A stretch of DNA of 50,335 bases, from contig CAJKDU010000015.1 in NCBI GenBank assembly GCA_905198745.1, positions 1 to 50,335 of the forward strand, read 5' to 3'. Of the stretch, positions 34,763-43,865 are shown one piece after another; the stretch's first letter is position 1, and each line of letters starts with the position of its first letter. The notes beneath the pieces were generated by a model. The model saw only the letters and a list, made by a program, of their open reading frames with translations. It had not been told where the DNA came from and did not search any database. Both the position numbers and the translations under genes were made by a program. Source of the DNA: an uncultured Prevotella sp. (GTDB taxonomy: Bacteria > Bacteroidota > Bacteroidia > Bacteroidales > Bacteroidaceae).

Positions 34763-37414
34763 ATGAAAAACAAAAGATTTATTGCACTATTCATGTTGGG
34801 GTTGGGTACCTTGGGCCTTCAGGCCCAGAGTTGGCCGACCCCAACTGTTGAGTCCAAGCCAGCCGCCCGCTGGTGGTGGTTGGGCTCTGCCCTCACCGAG
34901 AGCGACGTGAAATGGAACATGGAACAATATGCCAACCACGGACTCGGCGCACTCGAAATCACACCACTCTATGGTGTACAGGGCAACGACAAGAACAACA
35001 TTCCCTTCCTGTCACAGCGTTGGATGCAAATGCTCCAGTTCATTGAGAACGAAGGCAAGCGCACAGGCATTGAGATTGACATGAACTGCGGCACAGGTTG
35101 GCCTTTCGGCGGACCCAAGGTTCAGACGACCGACGGAGCCAGCAAGGCCATCTTCGTGGACGACACCGTGCAGGTGGTGAAAAAGAAACAAACGGTCACG
35201 CTCGATGTCAAGGTAGACAACAAGAAAGACGCCCCCTATGCCGTCTTGCAGCGCGTCATGGCTTACGACCAGAACAGCAATGCCGTGACCGACCTCACCG
35301 CACAAGTAAAAGACGGTGTGCTCACCTGGAAACCCGGAATGAAGGGCACATGGCGCATCGTTGCCCTCTATGCGGGACGTACCCGCCAGATGGTAAAGCG
35401 TGCAGCGCCAGGTGGCGAAGGACTGGTCATCGACCACTTTGATGCAGGCGCAGTGGGCCGTTACCTCAAGAACTTCGACGATGCGTTCAGCAAATACAAC
35501 GTGGCTTATCCCCACACATTCTTCAACGACTCCTACGAAGTGTTCGGTGCCAACTGGACACCTACACTGCTCGATGAGTTTGCCAAGCGTCGCGGCTACA
35601 AGTTGGAAGACCATTTGCCTTCCCTTATAGATATATATAAGAAAGGTTACGCCTATACAGAAGCAGACCTGAAGGTATTGTCAGACTATCGCGAGACTCT
35701 CTCCGACATGCTCCTGAACAACTTCACCGTGCAGTGGGCCAACTGGGCTCATAGTCACGGAGCCATCATACGCAACCAGGCACACGGCTCTCCAGCCAAC
35801 CTCATCGACCTTTATTCGGCTGTAGACATTCCGGAAATCGAGGGCTTCGGGCTCACCGACTTCGGCATCAAAGGCTTGCGGAAAGACCCGGGCAAGACAC
35901 GACGCAACGACTCCGACTTCTCCATGCTGAAGTATGCACCCTCTGCCGCCCATATCAACGGCAAGCCATACACCAGCAGCGAGACCTTCACATGGCTCAC
36001 CGAGCACTTCCGCACTTCGCTCTCGCAGATGAAGCCAGACATGGACCTTATGTTCGTGGCCGGTGTCAACCACATGTTCTTCCACGGCACCTGCTATTCG
36101 CCCAAGGACGACCCATGGCCAGGATGGAAGTTCTACGCCTCCATTGACATGTCGCCCACCAACAGCATCTGGCGCGACGCACCTTACTTCATGAAGTACA
36201 TAGAGCGCTGCCAGAGTTTCCTCCAGAAGGGACAGGCCGACAACGACTTCCTCGTCTATCTGCCCATCCGCGACATGTGGATGAAACCTGACAAGAGCAT
36301 GCTCATGATGTTTGCCATACACACCATGGGACAGAAGGCTCCCGAATTCCGGAAGATGATTCTCGACATCGACTCCCTGGGTTACGACTGCGACTACATC
36401 AGCGACAAATACCTGCTCACCACCAACATGAAGGATGGTAAACTGCAGACTGCTGCCGGCATAGCCTACCGTGGCATCATCATCCCGGCCGGTGCCCACC
36501 TCACATCAGAACTCAAGGCGCATATCGACCAACTCAAGGCGCAAGGCGCACACGTCATTTACGGACTTCACACTAAGGAGATGGCACAGGCGGCCAAGGC
36601 AGAAGAGATGAGAAGTCTGTCGCTGAAAGCCATCCGTCGCCGCAATGCCGACGGCAACCACTACTTCATTGCCAACCTCACACCTAACGACATAGACAGC
36701 TATGCCAAGTTGGCAGTCGACTTCAAGTCTGCCCTGTGGTTCGACCCAACCGACGGACGCCGTTACAGCGTGGAGACACAAGACGGCAAGATACGCATCA
36801 ACCTGAAGAGCGGACAGTCCATGATTCTCCAGACCTTCGACCATGCCCTTGCCGCCGCCGACCTGACTGACATAGCCGTGAAGCCCGAGCCGGCAGCCAA
36901 CGCTGAAGTCATAGACCTGACCAACAAGCCCTGGACACTCAGTTTCACCGAGGAGGCGCCCAAGGTGGGCAAGACGTTCAAGCTCGACAAACTGCAGACC
37001 TGGGAGTCGCTCGACGACGACAGCGTGAAGGTGACCATGGGCACCGGTGTCTACACCACCAGCGTTAAGTTCACCGCCAAGCAGCTCAAGAATGCCAAGG
37101 GATGGATAATGGATCTTGGCGATGTGCGCGAGAGTGCCCGTGTTTACGTGAACGGCAAACTGCTCGGCTGCGCCTGGAGCGTGCCTTACCAGCTCGACCT
37201 CGGCAAGGCATTCAAGCCCGGCATGAACACCATCCGCATAGAAGTGACCAACCTGCCTGCCAACCGCATTGCCGACCTCGACCGCCGCGGTGTGAAATGG
37301 CGCAAGTTTAATGAAATCAATGTGGTAGACATCAACTACAAGAAGACCACCTACGAGAATTGGGAACCCGTTCCAAGCGGACTCAACTCTTGGGTGAAGC
37401 TGATGAAATACTAA
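34763..37414 (+). CDS. GH106-type alpha-L-rhamnosidase
   Basis: 883 residues from ATG at 34763, chosen because the signal peptide MKNKRFIALFMLGLGTLGLQAQ starts there. The family mark GTGWPFGGP is at 110-118, after the WWWLGSALTESDVKWNMEQ N-terminal stretch. A TIM-barrel catalytic region runs to about residue 550, followed by an assisting domain and a C-terminal beta-sandwich (GVYTTSVKF, DLGDVRESARVYVNGK and so on, about 740-860). It is predicted to cut terminal alpha-L-rhamnose from rhamnogalacturonan oligosaccharides in the periplasm. It pairs functionally with the adjacent GH105. Confidence 0.87.
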   Translation: MKNKRFIALFMLGLGTLGLQAQSWPTPTVESKPAARWWWLGSALTESDVKWNMEQYANHGLGALEITPLYGVQGNDKNNIPFLSQRWMQMLQFIENEGKRTGIEIDMNCGTGWPFGGPKVQTTDGASKAIFVDDTVQVVKKKQTVTLDVKVDNKKDAPYAVLQRVMAYDQNSNAVTDLTAQVKDGVLTWKPGMKGTWRIVALYAGRTRQMVKRAAPGGEGLVIDHFDAGAVGRYLKNFDDAFSKYNVAYPHTFFNDSYEVFGANWTPTLLDEFAKRRGYKLEDHLPSLIDIYKKGYAYTEADLKVLSDYRETLSDMLLNNFTVQWANWAHSHGAIIRNQAHGSPANLIDLYSAVDIPEIEGFGLTDFGIKGLRKDPGKTRRNDSDFSMLKYAPSAAHINGKPYTSSETFTWLTEHFRTSLSQMKPDMDLMFVAGVNHMFFHGTCYSPKDDPWPGWKFYASIDMSPTNSIWRDAPYFMKYIERCQSFLQKGQADNDFLVYLPIRDMWMKPDKSMLMMFAIHTMGQKAPEFRKMILDIDSLGYDCDYISDKYLLTTNMKDGKLQTAAGIAYRGIIIPAGAHLTSELKAHIDQLKAQGAHVIYGLHTKEMAQAAKAEEMRSLSLKAIRRRNADGNHYFIANLTPNDIDSYAKLAVDFKSALWFDPTDGRRYSVETQDGKIRINLKSGQSMILQTFDHALAAADLTDIAVKPEPAANAEVIDLTNKPWTLSFTEEAPKVGKTFKLDKLQTWESLDDDSVKVTMGTGVYTTSVKFTAKQLKNAKGWIMDLGDVRESARVYVNGKLLGCAWSVPYQLDLGKAFKPGMNTIRIEVTNLPANRIADLDRRGVKWRKFNEINVVDINYKKTTYENWEPVPSGLNSWVKLMKY

Positions 37415-37442
37415 ACTTTCGGCAACGTTTATCAATTATATT

Positions 37443-37474
37443 AAAAAGTCACGGCGCATGTCGTGACTTTTTTG
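37443..37474 (+). terminator. Terminator of the GH105-GH106 operon
   Basis: AAAAAGTCACG (37443-37453) and CGTGACTTTTT (37462-37472) form an 11-bp stem with an 8-nt loop and T-run. The T-run directly abuts the next promoter element. Confidence 0.85.
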
Positions 37475-37482
37475 TATCTTTG
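37475..37482 (+). promoter_or_regulatory. Promoter -7 element of the serine hydrolase gene
   Basis: TATCTTTG, 45 nt upstream of the ATG at 37528. It begins right after the terminator T-run; the -33 region would lie inside the terminator hairpin. Confidence 0.55.
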
Positions 37483-37527
37483 TCTTCCATTCTCCAAAAG
37501 GAGACTTTTTCAAACATTTAACACCTT

Positions 37528-38847
37528 ATGGGACGAAGACTAAAAAGGAAATACAGAATATCTTTCACCATCTGCGGCATTATCATCCTTGCCTGCATTG
37601 TTTTTTCACTGGTTCGCTGCATAGGCAGCTGCACCCACAACCAACAGGAAGCCAAGAAGGAAAAACAGTGGAAACACCTCAACGACACACTCAGCAACCG
37701 CATGTCTGCCATGGGCGGACTCGACTCCATCATGGAACGCTACACCAAGCGATGGGAGCTCAACGGCGCCCAGCTTGCCATCTCGCGCAACGACTCGCTG
37801 CTCTATGCGAGGGGCTACGGTTGGGCAGACATGGAGCAAGACCTGCCCATGGAGCCACACCACATCATGCGCATAGCCTCGGTGTCAAAGCTGGTCACTG
37901 CCATCGGCGTGATGAAGTTGCGCGAGATGGGCAAGGTGCGCCTCTCCGACCATGTGTTCGGACCCAAGGGCATCCTCAACGACACCGCCTATACCAACGT
38001 CATCAAGGACAAGCGCTACTTCGACATCACCGTGGAACAGTTGCTCCGCCACAAGGCCGGTTTCACCAACTATGCCGGTGACCCGATGTTCTCCACGCGC
38101 TACATCATCATGCAGAACCACCTCACCACCCCACCCGACCACCGTACACTACTCCGCATTCTCCTCAAACGTCACCTGGGCTACACGCCGGGCGAAGGCA
38201 AACGATATTCCAATCTGGGCTACACCCTGCTCTCCATGATTATAGAGAAGCGTTCCGGACTGAGCTACGAACAGTTCATGGACAAATATGTGTTCCAGCC
38301 AGCCGGATGCTACGACTTCCACATTGCCGGCAACTACCTGAAAGACCGCCGCAAGAACGAGGTGAAATACTACATGCACAAGGGGTCGGAACCCGTTTAT
38401 GAATACAACAACAGCGGACGCAAGGTGGAGAAATGCTATGGCGAGAACGACATTCCGCGACTGGCTGGTGCCGGAGCATGGTGCGCCTCGGCGGCCGAGT
38501 TGAGCCGTCTGGTGGCCTGCGTCGACCTGAACGACCGCATCCCCGACATACTAAGCAAGGAAAGCGTGGAACTGATGACCCGCGAAATGCCCGACCACGA
38601 CTTCTCGCTCGGTTGGAACTACACCGTGAAAGGGAAGCCATGGGTGCGCACTGGTTCACTCTCGGGCACGAGCGCCATCGTGCTGAAATATCCCGACGAC
38701 GAGTGTTGGATACTGATCACCAACACCAGCACGTGGAAAGGCCACGGTTTCTCCAAGGACACCATGGCACTCTTCGAGAAACTTCGCAAGAAATACAGCG
38801 CCCGTCTGCCCAAGCAAGACCTTTTCTTCTACGGCAAGGCACTTTGA
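37528..38847 (+). CDS. Serine hydrolase, class C beta-lactamase/esterase family
   Basis: 439 residues. One N-terminal membrane anchor (about residues 11-29, ISFTICGIIILACIVFSLV) is followed by a periplasmic penicillin-binding-like fold: catalytic SVSK (Ser118-Lys121), Tyr-Ser-Asn at 227-229 (RYSNLGYTLL) and RTGSLSGTS as the third motif. The family includes class C beta-lactamases, D-aminopeptidases and esterases that can de-acetylate sugars, so the substrate is open. A role on pectin acyl groups is only a guess from context. Confidence 0.87.
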   Translation: MGRRLKRKYRISFTICGIIILACIVFSLVRCIGSCTHNQQEAKKEKQWKHLNDTLSNRMSAMGGLDSIMERYTKRWELNGAQLAISRNDSLLYARGYGWADMEQDLPMEPHHIMRIASVSKLVTAIGVMKLREMGKVRLSDHVFGPKGILNDTAYTNVIKDKRYFDITVEQLLRHKAGFTNYAGDPMFSTRYIIMQNHLTTPPDHRTLLRILLKRHLGYTPGEGKRYSNLGYTLLSMIIEKRSGLSYEQFMDKYVFQPAGCYDFHIAGNYLKDRRKNEVKYYMHKGSEPVYEYNNSGRKVEKCYGENDIPRLAGAGAWCASAAELSRLVACVDLNDRIPDILSKESVELMTREMPDHDFSLGWNYTVKGKPWVRTGSLSGTSAIVLKYPDDECWILITNTSTWKGHGFSKDTMALFEKLRKKYSARLPKQDLFFYGKAL

Positions 38848-38854
38848 CCCGCTG

Positions 38855-38889
38855 ACGGACGTGCAGCTTCTTTCATGGCGCACGTCCGT
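38855..38889 (+). terminator. Terminator-like hairpin after the serine hydrolase gene
   Basis: ACGGACGTGC (38855-38864) pairs with GCACGTCCGT (38880-38889). The T-run is weak, so function is less sure. Confidence 0.5.
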
Positions 38890-39026
38890 ATACATTTCAC
38901 TTTTTCTTGTAACCCTATTACGGATTACCCTCACGCAAAGATGTTAATCAGGAACTTTTGCCGTAATTTTGCGGTGAGGCATGCAAGAAGAAATCCATAC
39001 GCTCATTTTCCCCTACAGACAATCCA

Positions 39027-40442
39027 ATGAAATCCAACAAGGACGAACTCTTACAGCGCATCCGCCAGCACAAGCCCATGACCACGGCCGACCAGCTGCG
39101 ACTGATGCTGCTTCTCAGCACTCCAGCCATCCTGGCGCAACTCACCACCACCATCATGCAATACATTGACGCATCGATGGTGGGCAGCATGGGAGCCGAA
39201 GCCTCGGCAGCCATCGGGCTCACCGAGTCAACCACCTGGCTCATCGGCAGCATCTGCTCTGCCATTGCCGCGGGGTTCTATGTGCAGGTGGCCCACCTGT
39301 TGGGCAGCAACGACAGCCGCCAGGCACGCTCCGTGGTGCGCCAAGGCATCACCACGGCACTTGCCGCCAGTCTGGTGGTCGCCCTGGTAGCCCTTGCCAT
39401 CAGTCCGTTTCTTCCGGAATGGCTGGGCGGCAACGAGCGCATAAACACCACCGCATCGCACTACTTTTCCATCTTTGCCCTCATCATCCCGGTGTTCATG
39501 ATGAACATGCTGGGTGCGGGCATGCTCCGCAGCAGCGGCAACATCGTGGTGCCGAGCGTGCTCAACGTGGTGATGATGCTGCTCGACGTGGTGTTCAATT
39601 TCTTCCTCATCTTCCCCTCGCGCACGCTCACCGTCCTCGGCATCGACGTGTTCGTGCCGGGCGCCGACCTGTCGGTGGTGGGCGCCGCCATCGGCACGGC
39701 ATTGGCCGAAACCGTGTCGGCATCGCTGATGATGTATTTTCTGTGCTGCCGCTCGTCCGAGCTGCGCCTCAAGGGCGAGCGCGGAAGGTTCCGCCCGCAG
39801 CTCGACTGCCTGCGCAACGCCTTCCGCATCAGCGCTCCCATGGGTCTTCAGCAGGTCATCATGTGCAGCGCCTACATCGCCATGACCATCATCATTGCCC
39901 CTTTGGGCACCTTTGCCATAGCCGCCAACTCGTTCGGAGTCATCATTGAGAGCCTCTGCTACATGCCCGGCTACGGCATTGCCGACGCCGCCACCACTCT
40001 GGTGGGACAGAGCATGGGTGCCGGCCGCCACGAACTGATGAAGCGCTTTGCCTACATTGCCGTGGCACTGGGCATGGGTGTGATGGCACTGATGGGCTGC
40101 GTGATGTATGCCGGTGCACCGTTTGCCATGGAGATGATGACACCCGTGGAAGAAGTGCGGCGGCTGGGCGTAGAGGTGCTGCGCATCGAGGCGTTTGCCG
40201 AACCCATGTTTGCAGCCGCCATCGTGAGCTACGGCGTCTTCGTAGGCACCGCCAACACCGTGATTCCGAGCGGCATGAACCTGGTGAGCATGTGGGGAGT
40301 GCGCATTGTGCTCGCTGCCCTGCTGGCTCCGTCAATGGGCCTGAAGGGCGTGTGGATAGCCATGTGCACCGAGCTGTGCTTCCGCGGCTTCATCTTCCTC
40401 TGCCGCCTGCGTTGGGGCAATTGGGTGAAGGTAAAACAATAA
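39027..40442 (+). CDS. MATE-family multidrug/cation efflux protein
   Basis: 471 residues with about twelve membrane segments. Opening part LRLMLLLSTPAILAQLTTTIMQYIDASMVGSMG is typical of MATE transporters, and the second half repeats the pattern (SAPMGLQQVIMCSAYIAMTII). Such proteins expel drugs or metabolites using Na+ or H+ gradients. The gene looks distinctly GC-rich at third positions compared with genes at 17-33 kb. A TAATTTTG element is at 38964-38971. It is followed by DUF3737 and a PatB-like gene in the same direction, probably as one operon. Confidence 0.92.
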   Translation: MKSNKDELLQRIRQHKPMTTADQLRLMLLLSTPAILAQLTTTIMQYIDASMVGSMGAEASAAIGLTESTTWLIGSICSAIAAGFYVQVAHLLGSNDSRQARSVVRQGITTALAASLVVALVALAISPFLPEWLGGNERINTTASHYFSIFALIIPVFMMNMLGAGMLRSSGNIVVPSVLNVVMMLLDVVFNFFLIFPSRTLTVLGIDVFVPGADLSVVGAAIGTALAETVSASLMMYFLCCRSSELRLKGERGRFRPQLDCLRNAFRISAPMGLQQVIMCSAYIAMTIIIAPLGTFAIAANSFGVIIESLCYMPGYGIADAATTLVGQSMGAGRHELMKRFAYIAVALGMGVMALMGCVMYAGAPFAMEMMTPVEEVRRLGVEVLRIEAFAEPMFAAAIVSYGVFVGTANTVIPSGMNLVSMWGVRIVLAALLAPSMGLKGVWIAMCTELCFRGFIFLCRLRWGNWVKVKQ

Positions 40443-40479
40443 GCAAGACAACCAAAGATACAAGAAAGGACAAGACTAT

Positions 40480-41325
40480 ATGGAAATCATCAAGAACAAA
40501 GTATTCGGAGGCGAACGCCCCCTGTTTGAAATCCACGACACTGAACTCGACCATGTGCGTATCACCTTCGGTGAGTCGGGCGTCAAGGAATGTAGCAACA
40601 TAGTTTGCCGCAACTGCTACTTCGAGGGCAAATATCCGCTCTGGCACGTGGACGGTTCGGTCATTGAGAACTGCTACTTTGCGCCAGGCTCCCGTTCGGC
40701 CATCTGGTATTCGGACAACATGAAGATGACAGACTGCGTTATCAACGGACCGAAGTTCTTCCGCGAGATGAAGAACCTGGAGCTCAACAACGTGACCATC
40801 AACGATGCCGACGAGACATTCTGGGGGATAGACGGACTGAAGCTCAGCAACGTGGTGCTCCACGAGGGCACCTACCCCTTCATGCACTGCCGCAACATCC
40901 GGGTAGACGGACTGGAGAGCGACAGCAAGTATGTGTTCCAATACTGCCGCGACGTGGAGATACACCATGCCAAGATTGACACGAAGGACTCCTTCTGGGA
41001 GGTGGACAACGTGACCGTCTACGACTCGGAACTCAACGGAGAGTATCTGGGATGGCACTCGCGCAACCTGCGTCTGGTGAATTGCCATATCTCAGGCGAA
41101 CAGCCTCTGTGCTATGCCGACAACCTGGTGCTCGAAAACTGCACTTTCGACCCCGAGTGCGACCGTGCGTTCGAGTATTCCACCGTGCAGGCCGACATCC
41201 GCGGCACCATCAAGAGTGTGAAGAATCCCACATCGGGCAGAATCGTGGCCGACGGCTACGGCGAGATTATTCTCGACAAGAACCAGCTGCAGCCTGCCGA
41301 CTGTGAAATAGTGATCCGTGCCTAA
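40480..41325 (+). CDS. DUF3737-family parallel beta-helix protein
   Basis: 281 residues. Short repeats of hydrophobic-polar-hydrophobic pattern run through the whole chain (LWHVDGSVIENCYF, LELNNVTINDADETFWGIDGLKLSN), each about 20 residues. This predicts a right-handed beta-helix. The family (DUF3737) has no signal peptide here and no known activity. It is 37 nt after the MATE gene and stops 13 nt before the PatB-like ATG, so an operon is likely. Confidence 0.85.
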   Translation: MEIIKNKVFGGERPLFEIHDTELDHVRITFGESGVKECSNIVCRNCYFEGKYPLWHVDGSVIENCYFAPGSRSAIWYSDNMKMTDCVINGPKFFREMKNLELNNVTINDADETFWGIDGLKLSNVVLHEGTYPFMHCRNIRVDGLESDSKYVFQYCRDVEIHHAKIDTKDSFWEVDNVTVYDSELNGEYLGWHSRNLRLVNCHISGEQPLCYADNLVLENCTFDPECDRAFEYSTVQADIRGTIKSVKNPTSGRIVADGYGEIILDKNQLQPADCEIVIRA

Positions 41326-41338
41326 TCCCCATTGCCCC

Positions 41339-42520
41339 ATGACCTACAAATTCGACAAACTCACCGAACGCCGCGGCACCAATTCCTATAAATGGGATGC
41401 TGCGCCCGAAGGGGTTCTCCCCCTGTGGGTGGCCGACATGGACTTCGAGACGGCTCCAGTCATAGTCAGTGCCCTGCAACGGCGCGTGGCACACGGCATA
41501 TTCGGCTACACACGGGTGCCCGACGAATACTACGAGACGGTGGCAGAATGGTTCCAAAGACGGCATGGATGGCAGATAAAAAAGGAATGGATACTCTACA
41601 CGTCGGGCGTGGTGCCCGCCATCAGTGCCGTCATCAAGGCGCTCACCGTGCCGGGCGACCGGGTGATTGTGCAAGGACCGGTCTACAACTGCTTCTATTC
41701 GTCTATCCGCAACAACGGCTGCGAGATGGTGTCGAACAGTCTGGTCTATGCCGACCGCACTTATCACATCGACTTCGACGACCTGGAACAGAAGGCTGCC
41801 GACCCGAAGGCCAAGCTTCTGCTGCTCTGCAACCCGCACAACCCTGCCGGAAGAGTGTGGACCCGCAGCGAACTGGAGCGCATCGGCAACATCTGCCTGC
41901 GCCACGGCGTACGCGTGGTGGCAGACGAGATTCACTGCGAATTTGCCATCGCCGGCCACGAGTATGTGCCCTACGGATCGCTTTCTCCCGAACTGATGCA
42001 CAACGCCATTGTGTGCAACTCGCCAAGCAAGGCTTTCAACACTGCCGGACTGCAGATTGCCAACATCATCTGCGACGATGCCGGCATACGCCAGAAAATA
42101 GACCGCGCCATCAACATCAATGAAGTGTGCGACGTGAATCCCTTCGGAGTCGTCGCCCTTATGGCAGCCTACACCGACGAGGGAGCCGAATGGCTTGCCC
42201 AGCTCAAGGCCTATCTCTGTGAGAACTACGAGGCTTTGTGCAGTTTCTTTGCCGCCCGGCTGCCCATGTTTCCCGTCACCCGGCTCGAGGGCACCTATCT
42301 GGTGTGGGTTGACTGCTCCTGCCTGCCGTTCGACTCCGAACAGATAGAACAGCAACTGGTGGACCACGAAAAGGTGTGGATAAACGCAGGAGAAATGTAT
42401 GGCGAGGAAGGCAAACACTTCATACGCATCAACATTGCCTGTCCACGCCAGCGACTGACGGAAGGATTGGAAAGGATTGCGCAAGGACTGCAACGCTTGC
42501 AGAACCTGAAGCATCGTTGA
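41339..42520 (+). CDS. MalY/PatB-type C-S lyase (PLP enzyme)
   Basis: 393 residues from ATG at 41339. A GTG-started frame at 41318 would overlap the previous gene. Fold type I PLP enzyme: PLWVADMDFETAP (28-40), CNPHNPAGRVW (164-174) and SPSKAF, where Lys231 forms the Schiff base. The MalY/PatB group cleaves cystathionine or cysteine S-conjugates (beta C-S lyase). An aminotransferase activity is the alternative. It ends 6 nt before a strong terminator. Confidence 0.9.
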   Translation: MTYKFDKLTERRGTNSYKWDAAPEGVLPLWVADMDFETAPVIVSALQRRVAHGIFGYTRVPDEYYETVAEWFQRRHGWQIKKEWILYTSGVVPAISAVIKALTVPGDRVIVQGPVYNCFYSSIRNNGCEMVSNSLVYADRTYHIDFDDLEQKAADPKAKLLLLCNPHNPAGRVWTRSELERIGNICLRHGVRVVADEIHCEFAIAGHEYVPYGSLSPELMHNAIVCNSPSKAFNTAGLQIANIICDDAGIRQKIDRAININEVCDVNPFGVVALMAAYTDEGAEWLAQLKAYLCENYEALCSFFAARLPMFPVTRLEGTYLVWVDCSCLPFDSEQIEQQLVDHEKVWINAGEMYGEEGKHFIRINIACPRQRLTEGLERIAQGLQRLQNLKHR

Positions 42521-42526
42521 ATGGAA

Positions 42527-42579
42527 GACGGTGTGGCATTGACTGTTGAATCAGCCAATGCCACACCGTCATTTTTTTC
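42527..42579 (+). terminator. Terminator of the MATE-DUF3737-PatB unit
   Basis: A perfect 15-bp stem, GACGGTGTGGCATTG (42527-42541) and CAATGCCACACCGTC (42556-42570), with a 14-nt loop and seven T residues. Confidence 0.92.
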
Positions 42580-42597
42580 ACTGCTGTAAACAGGTAG

Positions 42598-42685
42598 CAA
42601 CTCTGCCACTAACAAGGCGTTAGTGTACGACTTACGGGTGCTAACTCTGCCACTAACGAGGCGTAACTCTGCCGTTAGCACAAAA
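42598..42685 (+). repeat. 22-bp tandem repeat, array C (4 units)
   Basis: Units at 42598-42619, 42620-42641, 42642-42663 and 42664-42685, all exactly 22 bp. Units 1 and 3 differ at two positions (AACTCTGCC then ACTAACGAGGCG). The array fills the gap between the PatB terminator and the GH43 gene. Confidence 0.82.
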
Positions 42686-42754
42686 GCAGTCCGTTCATCC
42701 CGTTTCAGCAATTACGAACAGGAAGAAAATCAACAACAAACCAAACTTAACATC

Positions 42755-43795
42755 ATGAACATCAAAAGAACCATGCTCCACGCCTTGCTGCTTGCTTCGC
42801 TTGCGGCTGTGCCTTACAAGGTGGCAGCCCAAGTCAAGTCGGCAGCCAAGCCCGTGGCACAAAACCCCATTCTGCCCGGCTTTCATGCCGACCCCGAAAT
42901 CATCTACTCCCACAAGACCAAACGCTACTACATCTACTCCACCACCGACGGCACGCCAGGTTGGGGCGGATGGCAGTATTACGCCTTCTCGTCGAAAGAC
43001 CTGAAAACGTGGCGCAACGAGGGCGTGGTGCTCGACGCCAAGAGTGACCAGATAAGTTGGGCCAACGGCTATCTGTGGGCGCCGGCGGCACAGGAAGTGA
43101 AAGTGGGCAAGGGACAATGGAAATACTACCTCTATTTCAGTGCCCGGCCAAACGACAACGGACGCAAACAAATCGGTGTGGCTGTGGCTGACTCGCCCAC
43201 GGGTCCGTTCCGCGACCTGGGCCATGCGCTCATAGCCAAGAACCACCCGGGGTGTCGCGGACAGCTCATCGACGTTGACGTGTTCGTAGACCCGGTGTCG
43301 GGCAAGCCCTACCTCTATTGGGGCAACAGTTTCATGGCTGGTGCTGAGATGGACCCCAGCATGACCGCCATCAAGGACAGCACGGTGACCGTGATGACGC
43401 CCAAGGGCGGAACCCTGCAGGACTATGCCTACCGCGAGGCTCCCTACGTGTTCTACCGCAAGGGACTTTATTATTTTCTCTGGTCGGTAGACGACACGCG
43501 GTCGTCCAACTACCATGTGGCTTACGGCACATCGCACTCGCCGCTCGGCCCCATCAAGGTGGCTGAACAGCCCATTGTGCTGCGTCAGGCTCCCGAACGG
43601 GGCATCTACGGCACGGCTCACAACTCGGTGATTCAGGTGCCCGGCAAGGACAAATGGTATATAGTGTACCATCGCATCAACCCTGCCCACCTCAACGACC
43701 AGCCCGGTGTGCACCGCGAAGTGTGCATAGACCGATTGGAGTTTAACGCCGACGGCACCATCAAACCCGTCACCCCCACGGGCGACACGAAATGA
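42755..43795 (+). CDS. GH43-family glycoside hydrolase
   Basis: 346 residues from ATG at 42755, where a signal peptide begins (MNIKRTMLHALLLASLAAVP). The five-blade propeller signatures of GH43 are present: GFHADPE (42-48, Asp46 the likely base), DVDVFVDP (173-180, Asp175 the pKa modulator) and REAPYVFYR (227-235, Glu228 the likely acid). GH43 enzymes act on arabinofuranosyl, xylosyl or galactosyl side chains; the linkage is not readable. In this setting trimming of pectin side chains is plausible. A clear TAnnTTTG promoter is not seen upstream. Confidence 0.88.
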   Translation: MNIKRTMLHALLLASLAAVPYKVAAQVKSAAKPVAQNPILPGFHADPEIIYSHKTKRYYIYSTTDGTPGWGGWQYYAFSSKDLKTWRNEGVVLDAKSDQISWANGYLWAPAAQEVKVGKGQWKYYLYFSARPNDNGRKQIGVAVADSPTGPFRDLGHALIAKNHPGCRGQLIDVDVFVDPVSGKPYLYWGNSFMAGAEMDPSMTAIKDSTVTVMTPKGGTLQDYAYREAPYVFYRKGLYYFLWSVDDTRSSNYHVAYGTSHSPLGPIKVAEQPIVLRQAPERGIYGTAHNSVIQVPGKDKWYIVYHRINPAHLNDQPGVHREVCIDRLEFNADGTIKPVTPTGDTK

Positions 43796-43801
43796 TAGAA
43801 A

Positions 43802-43836
43802 AGAGGGAGACTTGCACAAGCGGCAAGTCCCCCTCT
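43802..43836 (+). terminator. Terminator of the GH43 gene
   Basis: AGAGGGAGACTTGC (43802-43815) and GCAAGTCCCCCTCT (43823-43836) form a 14-bp stem with one mismatch and a 7-nt loop, followed by T/C-rich sequence. It lies between convergent genes. Confidence 0.75.
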
Positions 43837-43865
43837 TCTCTGTTATGCTGATTCTTTCTCTCTGT

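Noticed and set aside
41267..42514. Long antisense frame (415 codons) across the PatB-like gene
   Set aside because: It is a shadow of a confidently recognised gene in GC-rich DNA, with no family match.
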